Assembly (NCBI GenBank): GCA_928724745.1
Contig: CAKMXJ010000004.1
Location: 372,001-436,000, forward strand
From: Anthracocystis setariae
Taxonomy: Eukaryota > Basidiomycota > Ustilaginomycetes > Ustilaginales > Ustilaginaceae
Reading direction: 5' to 3'
DNA length: 64,000 nt
The notes under the pieces are model-generated. The model did not search any database and was not told the origin of the DNA. It saw nothing but the letters and a program-made list of their open reading frames with translations. The position numbers and the translations under genes were made by a program. Shown here piece after piece: positions 12,369 to 24,550 of the stretch (within the stretch, counting starts at the first letter, position 1; each line of letters opens with the position of its first letter).

Positions 12369-13332
12369 TCACGAAGTCTTGCTTTTGACAAAGTCGTTGA
12401 ACTGGGCGCTGTAGTCGTCGTGCCATCGCGAAAGAGCTGGACGGTCCTGAATCACATCGTTGACGTTCCACTCCATCCGAGCCAGATCAACCTCACGTGG
12501 CGTCTCGTTGTCTGGGCAAAGAATGTAGAATGAACCTGCCTTGATACGTTCAATCATGAAGCCGACCGTCTGCTCGGCAGTCCAGGCACCATCCGGCTTA
12601 GGCCTGCCAGCAGCAGCACCAGTCAAGCCCGTATACACCCAGCCAGGAATCAACAGCTTGACATCCACCTTGCTTGTCTTGTCTTCACGCAACTCGTGTG
12701 CCAGCGACTCCGTAAACACCTTGACCGCCGCCTTGGAGATGTTGTAGGCAGCTCCGGTACCAGGAGGTGTAGTGATACCCTGTTTCGAGCCTGTGTTGAT
12801 CACAAGCGCTTCTTGGCCATGCTTTTTCATGTCTGGCAGGAACGCCTGGCAGCTGTATTTGATCAGAGATGGCAGACAAGGTAGCATTGGCCAACGGGGT
12901 CAGTACTGCAACATAGAGTGCATGAAATGCCACTGCTAGCATCATCGCTATCACGACTTACACATTGACAACGCCGTAGAAATTGGTGCTCAGGATCCTC
13001 TCCCAGCCCTCGGAAGTCGATGCTTTGGTGGCACCACCAACTCCAGCATTGGCCATGAGCACCGTCAAGTTGACATCGCCAAACTTCTCGAATACGCTCT
13101 TGCGAAACAGCGAAACGCTCGTCTGGTCGGACACATCCAGCAAGCCAACGTAGCATTCTCCCTGGTCGGCAAGAGTCTGGCTAGCGGATTGCAAGCTCGA
13201 CTCGCTTCGGTCACCGATCGCCACCTTCATGCCCTGTGAGAGGTAGTACTTGGCCGCTGCCAGACCGATACCGCTGGCCCCGCCACTAATAACAGCGAGG
13301 TTTCCGGCCTTGATTGCAGCGTGTGCAGACAT
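12369..13332 (-). CDS. Short-chain dehydrogenase/reductase of unknown substrate
   Basis: Two exons (12962-13332 and 12369-12852, intron 109 bp with GTAAGT donor) give 284 residues starting MSAHAAIKAGNLAVISGGAS. It is a classical SDR: the cofactor glycine motif GGASGIG is near residue 20, NAG lies in MANAGVG, and the active-site Tyr160 and Lys164 are in YNISK, with a likely catalytic Ser near 147 (NTGSKQG). An Asp/Arg pair after the second strand (GDRSES) hints at cofactor choice but does not settle it. Length fits the family. Neither the substrate nor the pathway can be read from the sequence or the neighbours. The ferric reductase starts 632 bp away in the opposite direction, so the two may share a promoter region. 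Confidence 0.85.
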
Positions 13333-13964
13333 TGTGTGTAAGTAGTTCGAACACGAGGAGCCCTCAATATGATTGGGCCTTGGATGTGTGAAGAGGGAAT
13401 GAAGGTTGTACCAGCTGATGATTGGCGAGTTCGTGTATGATCGGCGACCAAAGCTATATGGCCTCTTTCGCACTGGACCGTGCAAAATGTGGATTGCCGG
13501 CGGGTAGTCTGAGAACTAATTCGTACGAGAACAGAAGAACAAATGGACGAGACAGCAATCTGACAGCCCAAAAAATCGTGGAAAATAGAAATACTCTCAC
13601 CTGTGCCTGATGGCTTGCAAATGGCGCGGCTCAACAGCTACTGTAGATCCGGGAGAGACCACTTGAGCCTGATGAAAAGGGGTTCGACCTCGCAGAGAGG
13701 AATATTCACTTGATCCGGAGCCTTATTTTGCGCTCGCGTATCTTTGCCATGTGAGCGAACGCCTTCTTCCTCCCAAAAGGGTCCGAGCCGGTGGGTCATG
13801 GAAACGCTCCGAGCAATCTTGACCACTTCTGATTTCATCAATCCTGTCAGACGCCAGGCTCAATCCTCGATTGGCTTACCACCATCATCTCACGGTAACG
13901 GCATCGCAGGTCCTTCGTCACGGAGCACAACAGCGACGGTGCCAGGACGGACAACGTTGACAGA
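13333..13964. other. Divergent promoter region, SDR / ferric reductase
   Basis: The 632 bases lie between two genes transcribed away from each other. No frame looks coding. I did not find a convincing GATA cluster of the kind bound by the Urbs1 iron regulator. Confidence 0.5.
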
Positions 13965-15758
13965 ATGGAGAGGCGACATGGATCCCCGACTACCGCTGGC
14001 ATTGGTCTAATACAGAACAACCGCACAGGCGACCCTTGGTCTGGTCAGCCAAAGTATACCCAAGGAATCACAGTCACCATTTCTATCATCATTGCCCTCT
14101 TCGCGGTCTCATCGATCCGATCTCGTTGGAAGCGATACAGATCCGGTAGCGGGAGCAGAGCCAGCAACGATGGCCTCTCGCGTCCACTTGCGGCTTGGAG
14201 GCTCCTTGCCTATCGTTGCCTGCCATCCTATCGCCTCGGCTTTATCAACTTCCGCTTGCCGGTCTTGGGAGCAACACTGGGCCTGAGTGCATTCATGCTC
14301 GGTTTCACGATCTGGACGTTTATCGTACAGCCGTATTACCGCGTCGATCGCAGCTTCGGCAGCCCGCCTCTGGCGCTTCGCTCCGGAATGATGGCACTTG
14401 GACTCATGCCGTTCATCTACGTGCTGGGATCCAAGGTCAACTTCATCTCCTTACTGACAGGCGTCGGCCACGAGAAACTTCAAGTCTACCATCAATGGCT
14501 CGCCCGCTTCATGCTCTTCCTTGCGACGGTTCACGCGATCCCATTCATCCACCAACCACTTGCCGATCATGGTGTCGCCGGCCTGCGCGACGAGTTTTAC
14601 TCTGACAGCATCAACACAACGGGCGTCATCGCGTATGCTTGCCTCTTTGTGCTCTCGTGTGCTAGCCTCACCGGCATCCGAGAGAGATGCTACGAGCTCT
14701 TCCTGATCATCCACGTTCCTGTGGCTATCATCTTCCTCGGCTATATGTTCGTGCATTGCCAGGCGCTCCTCACCTCGTGGAGATACCTGTGGGCCACTGC
14801 AGCTATGTATATGCTTTCGGTCCTTCTGCGTATCGCTACGCAGCTTCGCCAGAACAGCTTCCTCACGCTTTCTAGATGTCGGATTGAAGCACTGCCGCAA
14901 GAGTTGACCAAGATGACAGTCAAGTCAGCGATGCGCTGGAGGCCGGGACAGCATGTTTTTGTGCGATTCCCTGGACTTTCGCCACTTTCAGCACATCCTT
15001 TCACGATCGTATCGATGCCGTCGCCCGATGATCAACAGCTGCTCTCGACGGTCGTTCTGATGGCCAAGTCCCGAAAAGGCCTGACCAAACACCTACATAC
15101 TCGAGCTTTGGAGGCGCAAGAACGTGACCACGCCAAGCAAGCGCATTTCGCGCTTTCGGCCATCCTAGACGGGCCGTATGGCCAGGATGCCAGCGTGTCG
15201 AGCTACCAGCATGTTCTGCTGTTGGCAGGTGGCAGTGGGATCACCTTCATTCTCGCATCTTTGCTAGAGCTATCTTGGTTATGGCAACAGAACAAGGCTG
15301 TGACCAAGTCGGTGCATCTGGTGTGGTCGATGCGAGATGCGCAGTCGCTTTCATGGGTCCGTCAACACTTGGATACAATTACTGCACTCGCCCCTGCCAA
15401 TGCGTTGCGAGTGTCGATCTACATCAGCGGAAGAGACGCCGTTGAGTGCGACCTTGCAACGGCCTCATCGTGGGACGTGCAATGGGGATTGCATCCTGAT
15501 GCGGCAGCCGCAGTGTCCGAGCTGGTCAGGGACACATCCAGGCCATCGCAACATGGTGCGGATGTCGAGAAGTTCCCTGCCAGCATGCCGAGTACGCCTC
15601 TTCCACAATCCACCTCAGCCGCGGTTGTAGTCTGTGGTCCTGCCGGCATGGTGCAAGATGCATCCAATGCGGTGGCAGGATTGCAAGCCGACATCGTACG
15701 TAGTAAACTTTCTGATCTGCACGATCTCACGCTCATCACCGAGAGCTTCGGCTTCTAG
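13965..15758 (+). CDS. Ferric reductase (FRE family) transmembrane protein
   Basis: One exon encodes 597 residues. Fungal FRE proteins move electrons from cytosolic NADPH through FAD and two hemes to extracellular ferric or cupric ions at the plasma membrane. Seen here: several hydrophobic segments in the first half, and two heme-binding histidine pairs with 13-residue spacing, His176/His190 (YHQW...VHAI) and His250/His264 (IIHV...FVHC). The FAD motif HPFTIVS begins at residue 344. NADPH-binding elements follow: GPYGQD, GGSGITFILAS, and a C-terminal VCGPAGM. The protein is somewhat shorter than yeast Fre1 and shows no clear cleaved signal peptide. No multicopper oxidase or iron permease lies beside it in this window, so it does not sit in a reductive-uptake cluster here. 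Which metal it serves cannot be told. Confidence 0.9.
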   Translation: MERRHGSPTTAGIGLIQNNRTGDPWSGQPKYTQGITVTISIIIALFAVSSIRSRWKRYRSGSGSRASNDGLSRPLAAWRLLAYRCLPSYRLGFINFRLPVLGATLGLSAFMLGFTIWTFIVQPYYRVDRSFGSPPLALRSGMMALGLMPFIYVLGSKVNFISLLTGVGHEKLQVYHQWLARFMLFLATVHAIPFIHQPLADHGVAGLRDEFYSDSINTTGVIAYACLFVLSCASLTGIRERCYELFLIIHVPVAIIFLGYMFVHCQALLTSWRYLWATAAMYMLSVLLRIATQLRQNSFLTLSRCRIEALPQELTKMTVKSAMRWRPGQHVFVRFPGLSPLSAHPFTIVSMPSPDDQQLLSTVVLMAKSRKGLTKHLHTRALEAQERDHAKQAHFALSAILDGPYGQDASVSSYQHVLLLAGGSGITFILASLLELSWLWQQNKAVTKSVHLVWSMRDAQSLSWVRQHLDTITALAPANALRVSIYISGRDAVECDLATASSWDVQWGLHPDAAAAVSELVRDTSRPSQHGADVEKFPASMPSTPLPQSTSAAVVVCGPAGMVQDASNAVAGLQADIVRSKLSDLHDLTLITESFGF

Positions 15759-17037
15759 TACAACAGCTTACCACTTGGGATCATAGCTCGATTTCATGTC
15801 TACCGTCGTTGAGCTGGCGTGCGTGATCTGACCGGGCGCAATCAGTGATAGCGCGGCTCTTGCAACAGTCTGAGCTCAGCCGACGCAACGATGCCACACC
15901 GTGCGTGGCTGAGCGTCTAGCCGCTTTGGCGTGCTAAGCATGGACCGTTTGCTGCTTTGGACCCTGCTAGGGCCACCGCAACCATCATCAGCTCTAACAT
16001 AGCCGTCGTGGTGTCTGTCACATCTGGAAGACTAGTTGCTAGTGTGGCAGATTGGGTTGGGTACATGCCAGTCTGAGGCTCGCCTGTGAAACCGCGTCTG
16101 GAAATGAGCATCTACGCGGATCTCAACTTCTGAAGATCCAATTCCAAGTCAGTTAGGACAAGAACACGTCTGCACACGCCTCCTGCCGAATACAAATGGT
16201 GAAATGGACTGTTCGGCTACATTACGAAAACCCCTGGCCAACCGTTACAAGCTGTTTCGAAGGCAGTGTATTGTATTCAAGACTCAGCCAGCCGAGCGAC
16301 GCGCTCGTCAGAGGCTTGAAAACATGCGGAAACGCGCAGATTCAAATTCTACCTGATTTCATCCTCTGCTTCAGTGCCTCAGTCGAAAAGTTTTGCGCAG
16401 TTGAGCAGTGTTTTGCTGAGCGGCTCAGCTTTTGTATATATACCAGGGGTCCCACGGAGGGGATTCCCCCGAAATTGAATTCGAATTTCTCGCCTTCCCT
16501 TCTCACCACATCCATCCCGCCTCGACACTCAGTCTACGCGACTCGTGCTACTCTCAGCCATCACGCAGTTTTATTGCCGTCGTCCCTCGATCGAAGAGGT
16601 CTTGATTGACTCGCCTTCGACCCTGATCGTCTGTCAACTTCGTGGACGTCCGCGCACTTCACCCTGCTCGTGGATCAGTAGCATCACCAACTAGTCTGTT
16701 TCGTCGACGGTGTCACTGTTGTGCCTCGAACCCTTTTGCTTTGACGATCACCTTCACTGTTGACCGCCATCGTTAGCTAGAGGATCAGTTTCGACACAAC
16801 TCTCGTTGTTTCAACGCAGTCCCAGTAATTCAAAAAGTGACCTCGCAATAGTGAAGGTCATCTACCGCTTTCGGCGCTTGTTCTCTCTGTGATCCGACCA
16901 CCTCCGGCCACCTTTCCGTTCCCCTTTCGTCGCAACTTGGCGCATACTTCGTTGCACATCCTCGACGCCTTTGCTCCAACCCGTCTCGCTCCTTCGCATC
17001 GCCTCTGACCTCGTCTTCCATCCATCGTTGAATAACA
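15759..17037. other. Gene-free region upstream of TBP
   Basis: The 1.28 kb holds no protein-like frame. Its right part is pyrimidine-rich, as expected of a transcribed leader. A TATA-like TATATATA at 16435-16442 and a perfect 15-base hairpin next to it (16415-16429) suggest that the promoter lies about 600 bases before the ATG. Confidence 0.5.
16415..16442 (+). promoter_or_regulatory. Palindrome plus TATA-like element before TBP
   Basis: GCTGAGC-G-GCTCAGC at 16415-16429 is a perfect inverted repeat with one spacer base. TATATATA follows five bases later (16435-16442). The pyrimidine-rich sequence downstream would make a leader of roughly 550 bases. Role in transcription is inferred from position only. 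Confidence 0.4.
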
Positions 17038-17856
17038 ATGGCTTTCGGAGGTGTCGCATTGCCCGGCTCGGGCACTTCGGCCAACAACGCCACCAGCGTC
17101 AAGGGTTCCACTCCTAACGCCGGTGCTCTCACCAAAGTCAACGGCGCTGGCGAAGACGACAAGAAGATTGCCAATGTAGGCAAAGACGCTAGCCTGGAAC
17201 AAGGCCTGTCGAGTGTACACGGTATCGTACCTACGTTGCAGTGAGTATTTTGTCCGCTCTTTCTTTGCCACTCTGACTAAGGAAGCAAGGCATATTGACG
17301 CTATGAGTTGCATCCTTGCCGCATTGATGCACCCAGAAACATTGTCGCCACCGTCAACCTTGAGGTGCGACTGGATCTAAAGACCATCGCCTTGCATGCT
17401 CGTAACGCCGAGTACAACCCCAAGCGTTTCGCAGCCGTCATCATGCGTATTCGTGAGCCCAAGACCACAGCACTCATCTTCGCCTCGGGCAAGATGGTGG
17501 TCACCGGTGCCAAGTCGGAAGACGACAGCCGTCTCGCCAGCCGAAAGTACGCTCGTATCATTCAGAAGCTCGGCTTCGAGGCCAAGTTCAGCGAGTTCAA
17601 GATTCAGAACATCGTCGGATCGTGCGACGTACGTTTCCCCATTCGTCTTGAGGGCCTCGCTTACAGTCATGGTGTCTACTCGTCGTATGAACCCGAGCTG
17701 TTTCCCGGTCTCATTTACCGCATGGTCAAGCCTAAAGTCGTGCTTCTCATCTTCGTCTCGGGCAAGATCGTTCTCACCGGTGCCAAGGTACGAGAAGAGA
17801 TTTACCAGGCGTTCAATCTCATCTTGCCTGTACTGGCCGAATTCCGCAAGCCCTGA
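17038..17856 (+). CDS. SPT15: TATA-box-binding protein (TBP)
   Basis: Two exons (17038-17240 and 17337-17856, intron 96 bp) give 240 residues. The first 67 residues form the variable N-terminal arm, rich in Gly, Ala, Ser and Thr. After [15 protein letters not shown] begins the saddle core of about 180 residues, with the two direct repeats: [20 protein letters not shown] in the first and [20 protein letters not shown] in the second. Both carry the conserved phenylalanine-bearing strands that kink DNA. TBP nucleates transcription by RNA polymerases I, II and III through TFIID, SL1/CF and TFIIIB. The intron falls exactly at the junction of arm and core. Identity is certain; only the exact ATG of the arm is open. 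Confidence 0.97.
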
Positions 17857-18636
17857 GCTCCCTCTAATTACCCAACATTCTCTCGCAGCATCACACCAAC
17901 TCCATCAGCAACAGCAGTTCCAGCAGCATTATTCATTGCTTGACCCGAGCCGCCGGCTCGACGTCGGTTGGCTCGTTGTAGCAATCTCGGTCCCAAACGC
18001 CGTACAACCTCAATTCCCTTTCCCCGCGCCTGCACAGTGCCGTTGTCGATCCCACGCCATTGTGCGCTGCACCCCACGATACAGATGCCGAGTCGAGTCT
18101 GTCTCGACGAAAGCTTGAGGTCGCCTGTGCAGGTCTGGGGACTCTCCGCACCACTCTGACCATCACCATCGTCGCACTCGCCATCATCATCATCATCTTG
18201 TCACATTACAGAAAATAGCCAAACCAAAATTTGTACTAGTACCAGTCTCATTGCAATCGCACTTCGCAATCTGTCGTTGTAGCGCCCATAACACAATTTG
18301 TGATCGCTTGGTGTGAGGATCGAGTTTGCATGTTTGTAGGATGCGTCCGCTTCCAGGGCGTGAAAAAAGCGATGCAAGTTTGACGTGATTGGCAAGGTGT
18401 GGGCCAACAGAGTCGAGGGAAAACGCAACGACAGAGGGAATAGACGGATCCTGTCTAGCCTTGATGTGATCGAGTCGGATCTCGCATGCGAAACTTGGGG
18501 CGATTGTTTCTGAGATGATCAAGGTTCAATGGTGATGTGATTGAAATGTAAAGTACAGCATATACCGAGCATGGGATTACGGGTTGGTGTTGAAGCATGC
18601 GAAGGGGGAAAATGGAGGTGATTTTCTTGCTGGTGC
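17857..18636. other. Intergenic between convergent TBP and CFIm25 genes
   Basis: The 780 bases hold the 3' ends of two convergent genes. No coding frame or structured element was recognised; TG/CATCAT-rich low-complexity patches occur near 18160-18200. Confidence 0.5.
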
Positions 18637-19531
<895 letters not shown>

Positions 19532-20339
19532 GGTGTGTTCGGCGTGGATGCGGGGCCACGCAACGTCAGATAGCGCGTGTGCTTGTTGTTCCCAAAAGAC
19601 TCTATCGGACTCGTAACCACGGTGGATGCTCAAGAGGTGGCTAGGTCTTCCGATTACTTGCTAGAGTCGACCACAAAAGATTCGACTTTGTTACGGACGA
19701 GGATGCTGTTGAAATGGATGGGAGAGAGTCGCATAGAACCCAAGATGGTGTCTGTTCTATTCAGTAGGTGCAACAGGACCCTTCGCGTTTTGCTTTGACT
19801 TTGCTTATGTAATCACTCACGCGCTGTTATGTCGACATAGCTAACAGTGTATAAGGAATCAATCAAGTATGACGCTTGTTCCAAATGCGGAATTGACAGC
19901 TGCATCACGCTTCATGTAGTACAAACACACCTCCAATCCTCTCAAGATGAAATGCCCAGCAAGTCAAGCCAGTTCAATCCGGAGCATCAATCAAGCTCGT
20001 GACGAGACTTGCTAGATAAAGCGTCGGTGCCATTTGACCTTTGCTGTCTGAACAGGCAAATTTTCGGAAAAAGAAGTACAATGGAGCTGGATCCGTGCAG
20101 TAGCTGTAAGGCTGATCTGTATGACGTGCAGCAAGTCAATCGCGACGCTCCGCCCTGGCCCTCGCCCCCGCCTCCACAGTCGAGAAATGTATCCTGCCCA
20201 CAAAATCCATCCGCTTTTCCATCCGCCCGATTTGGCGCCTATCCATCCACCGTGCATCGGTCCGCTTCCTTTCCAACGATCCACATCCTACCCATCCGTT
20301 TCCTTAAGCCGGACTCCCTGACCAAGCGTCGCACATATC
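19532..20339. other. Divergent promoter region, CFIm25 / SAP-like protein
   Basis: The 808 bases separate two divergent genes. No coding frame was recognised. A C-rich stretch at about 20150-20180 precedes the downstream gene. Confidence 0.5.
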
Positions 20340-21616
20340 ATGTCGTCCACCCCCTTCAAAGGCTCGCTCAAGGCGAAGCGAAAGGGCGAGCTCACCGAGA
20401 TTGCCCAGGCTCTCGGCATCGGCCTCGACCAATCGCAGAAGAAGGAAGAGCTCGAGGACCTCATCCGTGACCACCTCATGAGCCACAAGAACCAGTATTC
20501 GTCCAACCACAACTTCAAGGGCCTCATCGACAGCCTTGACTCAGGCCGCCGTCGCTCCGCTCGTTCCAGCAGCGTCAACGGTAACGCGTAAGTAGTACTC
20601 TCCAGCAGCCGAACTTTGCCTCGTGATCTTGGACTGACTCCCAATTGGCTTGCTTCCTCGACGATGTTTGCTTGGTAACGAACAGTGAATCGGATGCTTC
20701 GGACTCTCCCGAAGCCCCGGTCCGCTCGCCGCGCAAGCACTCGCAGCGTGCTTCGAACCTTGGCACTCCTTCGACGCCCTTTGCTATCCCTGCAAGTGCC
20801 TCGGAACTGGCTACTACCGTCAAGCAGCGCGGTCTCAAGGCTCGTAAGTCGCTCGACAAGCTCGTCGACTCTGTCTCAGCCAATGCTCGATCAACTGCCA
20901 ACGAGCTCACCAGCGAGGTTCAGGATGCCCAAACCGAGGTGGCGGCCAGTCTCCATGCCGTTCAGGGTCAAGCTGCTAAGCGCTACCGCAAGGCCAAGCA
21001 GGAAAGCCACAAGGTCTTCGTCCGCGCTCGTACCTGGCTCAGCGACTCTAGCAATCTTGTGCGCCTCCTGATCGCTTTCGAGGCATTTGTGCTTCTCCTG
21101 GCTACGCTCCCCACCACCTACGTCGAGCTGGGTAGCCGCGGCCCGCACATTCCTGTGATCAACCCCAAGTCCGGCATCAACGGACACCTCCCGCATTGGG
21201 CCATCACCCTGCCGAATCCACGAGGCCTGCTTAGCTTTGCCTTCTACCGTCCGCTTGCCTTATGGGCCACCTACAGTGTTTTGGTTCCGCTTGCTGTCTC
21301 CCACCTCATCACTTTCGAAAGGCGCGCTCAGCCTTCGCCTTACTCGTTCCTGCTGGCACGTCTCTCGGCCCTTTTCTTCTTGGCCCGCATCTTGCCCAAC
21401 AGCACCTTGACTGCCCTCGGCCTGCCTTCGCCCGCCGTGCTCGGCGTCGCGGCTGGCGAGGTCCCCGAATCGGTTCTCTTCCGAACTTTGGGCTCGCTCT
21501 TCTCGTATGACTACGTGTTGGCCCACCTTGGCGTCGACTTGCAGATCTGGGCTACCGCCACTGTCTTTGGCTTTGCTCAGTACGAGGCTCTCGCCACCCG
21601 GCCCCGTGCCGCCTGA
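20340..21616 (+). CDS. SAP-like domain membrane protein, function unknown
   Basis: Two exons (20340-20587 and 20686-21616, intron 98 bp) give 392 residues. Residues 10-50 (KAKRKGELTEIAQALGIGLD and on through EELEDLIRDHL) look like a SAP/HeH helix-extension-helix of the DNA-binding kind. A Ser-rich basic linker follows, then a helical stretch with amphipathic character (VDSVSANARSTANELTSEVQ). Three or four hydrophobic segments follow from about residue 208 (LVRLLIAFEAFVLLLATLP), then YRPLALWATYSVLVPLAVSH and LLARLSALFFLARIL. The layout of N-terminal SAP/HeH and C-terminal membrane segments recalls inner nuclear membrane proteins, but I see no LEM or MSC domain, so this is only an analogy. It is convergent with OPA3. 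Confidence 0.8.
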
Positions 21617-22168
21617 GCAGCTTGTGCTGATATCCTAGCCCTCTGGGACTACGGTCAGCCATCTGTGCTGTGCCGCGTTGCTAGCTCTCCGGATACCACT
21701 TTCGACTTGACGCGGCCCCCCTGGCTGTACGGGGCGAGATACCCGACGTGTTGATATGCTCTCTCTTTGTCTCCCTTTCTCCCTTTGACACGGGGCAGTG
21801 CTCCAGCAGTGGTCCAGCTCTACGCCTATTGTTCGCCCAATCGGCTTGGAGACGGACGGCTGGCTGATGTCGTTCATTTTCCTTCTGCCCCATCTCTTTA
21901 TCTCTCGTTTGACCTTATTTGTGTTCCTTTCCTTATGTAGCAACGATTCCCCGCTGCTTCTCGTCTATATATTCTTTCGTGCCTGTAAATTTGGATCAGT
22001 ATTGCCGAATGATTCCAAAATAGGATGGATCTATCGTTCCCACAGTATGTTGATGCCGTTCTTGAAATACACATGGATATCATCGGCACTTGCGCTGACG
22101 TTGTACTACAGTCGATTGATGAAGTGGTGTGGTCAAGGTAGCTGCATGCACGGGTATTGTAATATGAA
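21617..22168. other. Intergenic between convergent genes
   Basis: The 552 bases hold two 3' ends. No coding frame or other element was recognised. Confidence 0.5.
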
Positions 22169-23116
22169 TCATGTCGATGTTGACTGTTTATGTTGGGCTA
22201 GGAGGCTTGCCAGCGAGGCATCAACAGCTTGCACATCTGGAGATGTCTCGCCTCGTACTTCTCGTGCCAATGCCTTTGCTCTTTCAAGAGCCACTTGTTG
22301 GATGATGGATGGCTGCATGGTCGGAGAAGAGTCATCGGATGCTGTCGCAGCTGTCTCGACGTGGCCTAGGCGCTCTCCTTCTGGTGTATGGCTTGCGCTT
22401 TGGTGTGAGGATGGTTGTTGAGCTGCGTCTTCTAGCCGGTTGTTGCCCAGGATACCTTCCAATTCCAACGCTTCCGGACCTACTACCCAGCGGTTCTTGA
22501 GAGCCAGATTGAGTAGCACAGACACAGCCGCCTGAAGCTGCTTGCCTTTCAGCTCTTCCTCCTGCCTCTCTCGATACACTTTCAACCTCGCCTCTATCAA
22601 CGACGGATCCGCTTCTTCCGTTATATCACCATTCCTTGCTGCAGCCCCATTGCTACTCGATGGACCAGTCTGCGAGTCATCCCCATCTGTCTCCATGTGC
22701 GACAGGCTTTCGAGCTGCTCGAGATCGATGCCAAGCAGCTTGGCCATGGCTTCAACTTGCACATTGAGTTGATTTAGTGCATCTTCGGTGCGGTCGCGCT
22801 GCTCTGCTTTCTTGCGCGAGCCTCGATAGGTTTCTCCTAAAATGAGTGCGGCAGCTACAAAGAAGAGGAAGCCTTCAGATATCGCATTGGCACCATTTGC
22901 AATCGCTTTGGCATCGTTGAGCGGGCGTACTTTCTGCTGTACGCCATGTGGAAGAAGGTTGGTTCGTAGCGCCATTTCCGTACGGTGCATCCTTTGAGCG
23001 AGTGCTATGCATATCCTTTTGAACGACTCATGCTGGGCGGCCTGGCTCTTGAGCTGGGTCGCAATGGGCTTGGCGAGCGTCCGAATGGCCAGTGTGGCGA
23101 TTTTGGCCGTTGCCAT
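22169..23116 (-). CDS. OPA3: OPA3-like mitochondrial protein
   Basis: The single exon encodes 315 residues. The N-terminal part matches the OPA3 family: MATAKIATLAIRTLAKPIAT, a KRICIALAQRMHRTEM helix, RPLNDAKAIANGANAISEGF, then the hydrophobic FLFFVAAALILGETYRGSRK and a coiled coil with LNQLNVQVEAMAKLLGIDLE. Human OPA3 is a mitochondrial membrane protein whose defects cause optic atrophy; its biochemical role is not settled. The C-terminal half here, acidic and Ser-rich and then weakly helical, makes the protein longer than human OPA3 (about 180 residues). The start at 23116 is the only ATG near the family N terminus (A at -3). The frame is open for 40 codons upstream with an Arg-rich segment, but without an ATG. 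Confidence 0.88.
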   Translation of the reverse strand: MATAKIATLAIRTLAKPIATQLKSQAAQHESFKRICIALAQRMHRTEMALRTNLLPHGVQQKVRPLNDAKAIANGANAISEGFLFFVAAALILGETYRGSRKKAEQRDRTEDALNQLNVQVEAMAKLLGIDLEQLESLSHMETDGDDSQTGPSSSNGAAARNGDITEEADPSLIEARLKVYRERQEEELKGKQLQAAVSVLLNLALKNRWVVGPEALELEGILGNNRLEDAAQQPSSHQSASHTPEGERLGHVETAATASDDSSPTMQPSIIQQVALERAKALAREVRGETSPDVQAVDASLASLLAQHKQSTST

Positions 23117-24550
23117 GATGCTGTGTTTCCGTACGTTTGACCAAGGGATGCGAGTAGAAGATGGGAGGAATCTGAAGGTCCGTAGGGGCCGTGCCCCATT
23201 CGGCACCAACACAATCGACTCAGCCGTAAGAGACAATTCTGAGCATGTTAGGTCATGACGTCGTACACCTATACTGACTTGAAATTCTGGAAGATTCGGC
23301 CGGCGACTTTTCAGTACAATGATGCAAGCATGAGAACTTCACAATAATGCTTCTCCGATCCTCAGTTTTCCGATGGGTCGATGGACCGAAATCATGGCCT
23401 TTCTTCAGGATCGAAAAGATGTATTATAAATCTTGCCCCCCTACGAAAGCATGAAACGGCCTCTTCGGTCGTGAAATGAGCGACCCCGATATCTAATTGA
23501 TGCAACCGAAGCATCGAACGACAAATTTCGCCGGGCGCGACCGGACCGCGAATCTTGGGCGCAATCGCAAGCTTTGGCCGGCCCAATCGGCCTCGTCGAC
23601 CGATTACAGACAACTGACTACAATGGGGTCAACATGATTCACACGGTGAGGTGAATAAGTCTGCGGCCGATACCTTCATAGCAAGCGAATTGTGAGTGAT
23701 GACTGAACGGTCGAAGGTCAAGGTGGTCCGGGCCCTCCACATCCAAGTGTCACTTGCTTTGTCCCAAGCGCAGCCTGGAATTCTTTTTCTGCTGTCCGCG
23801 TCAAATCTCGATAAATTCATGTGCGCACAGCGGCTTCGGCCTGTTCCTCAAGCTGTTGTCTCACTTTGTTGCATGACTTGCGACTTGCGTGTTGGCGGAC
23901 GACGCTGTAGACTATGCTTCGCTTTCAAGAATCTAGCTCGCTGCATCAATCTGTTCGAGCCTTTGAATGACTTTGTGCTGGCTCTTCTGGTTATCTTACA
24001 AGGCACTTTTTCGATACGTATCAAAGGAATGGTTGATGAGTGATGTGTGGTGCTGCTGTTGCATGGCGAAACAAACGTGGCTGGATCGCTGCTGCACGCC
24101 TCACTAAGCTGCTGCTTAAATTTTCTAGCTGATTCTTCGCCCTTCACCCTTTCCCCCACGCACTTGCCATCCTCGTTCTTGATCGCTGATCCTCTGTCTC
24201 TCGTCCACTTTCCATACGCTCCCTTGACGTACTTCATCTTTCTAGGTGCAGCGACATGCGTACGTCGCTCTTCTCTGCCATCCCGAAAGCCAAGTAGCGA
24301 CTATCGGCTGATCCGACGAGCGCCAAATATAAGCGTCCTTCAACCCTGCCACGGACATCAAACTTGCCTTGGTCCGACTCGGCCGCGCTGTCATCTTGCT
24401 CACCTCGTCTGTCACCCCCCATCATCAACCTTGGCGGCACTGCCGACCACATTGATCAACAACCTGACCGGATACTGAACCCCGCAGCGCAAAGCTGAAC
24501 TCTGCCACGCATCAAGTTTGTCGTCGCAGCTCGAGCCGTTTGACATCACA
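23117..24550. other. Divergent promoter region, OPA3 / trehalose gene
   Basis: The 1.43 kb between divergent genes has no protein-like frame. The last 300 bases before 24551 are pyrimidine-rich and look like a leader. No stress-response element cluster (AGGGG) was evident by eye. Confidence 0.5.

Noticed and set aside
22169..23236. 40-residue N-terminal extension of OPA3
   Set aside because: There is no ATG in the extension. The first ATG (23116) matches the family N terminus.
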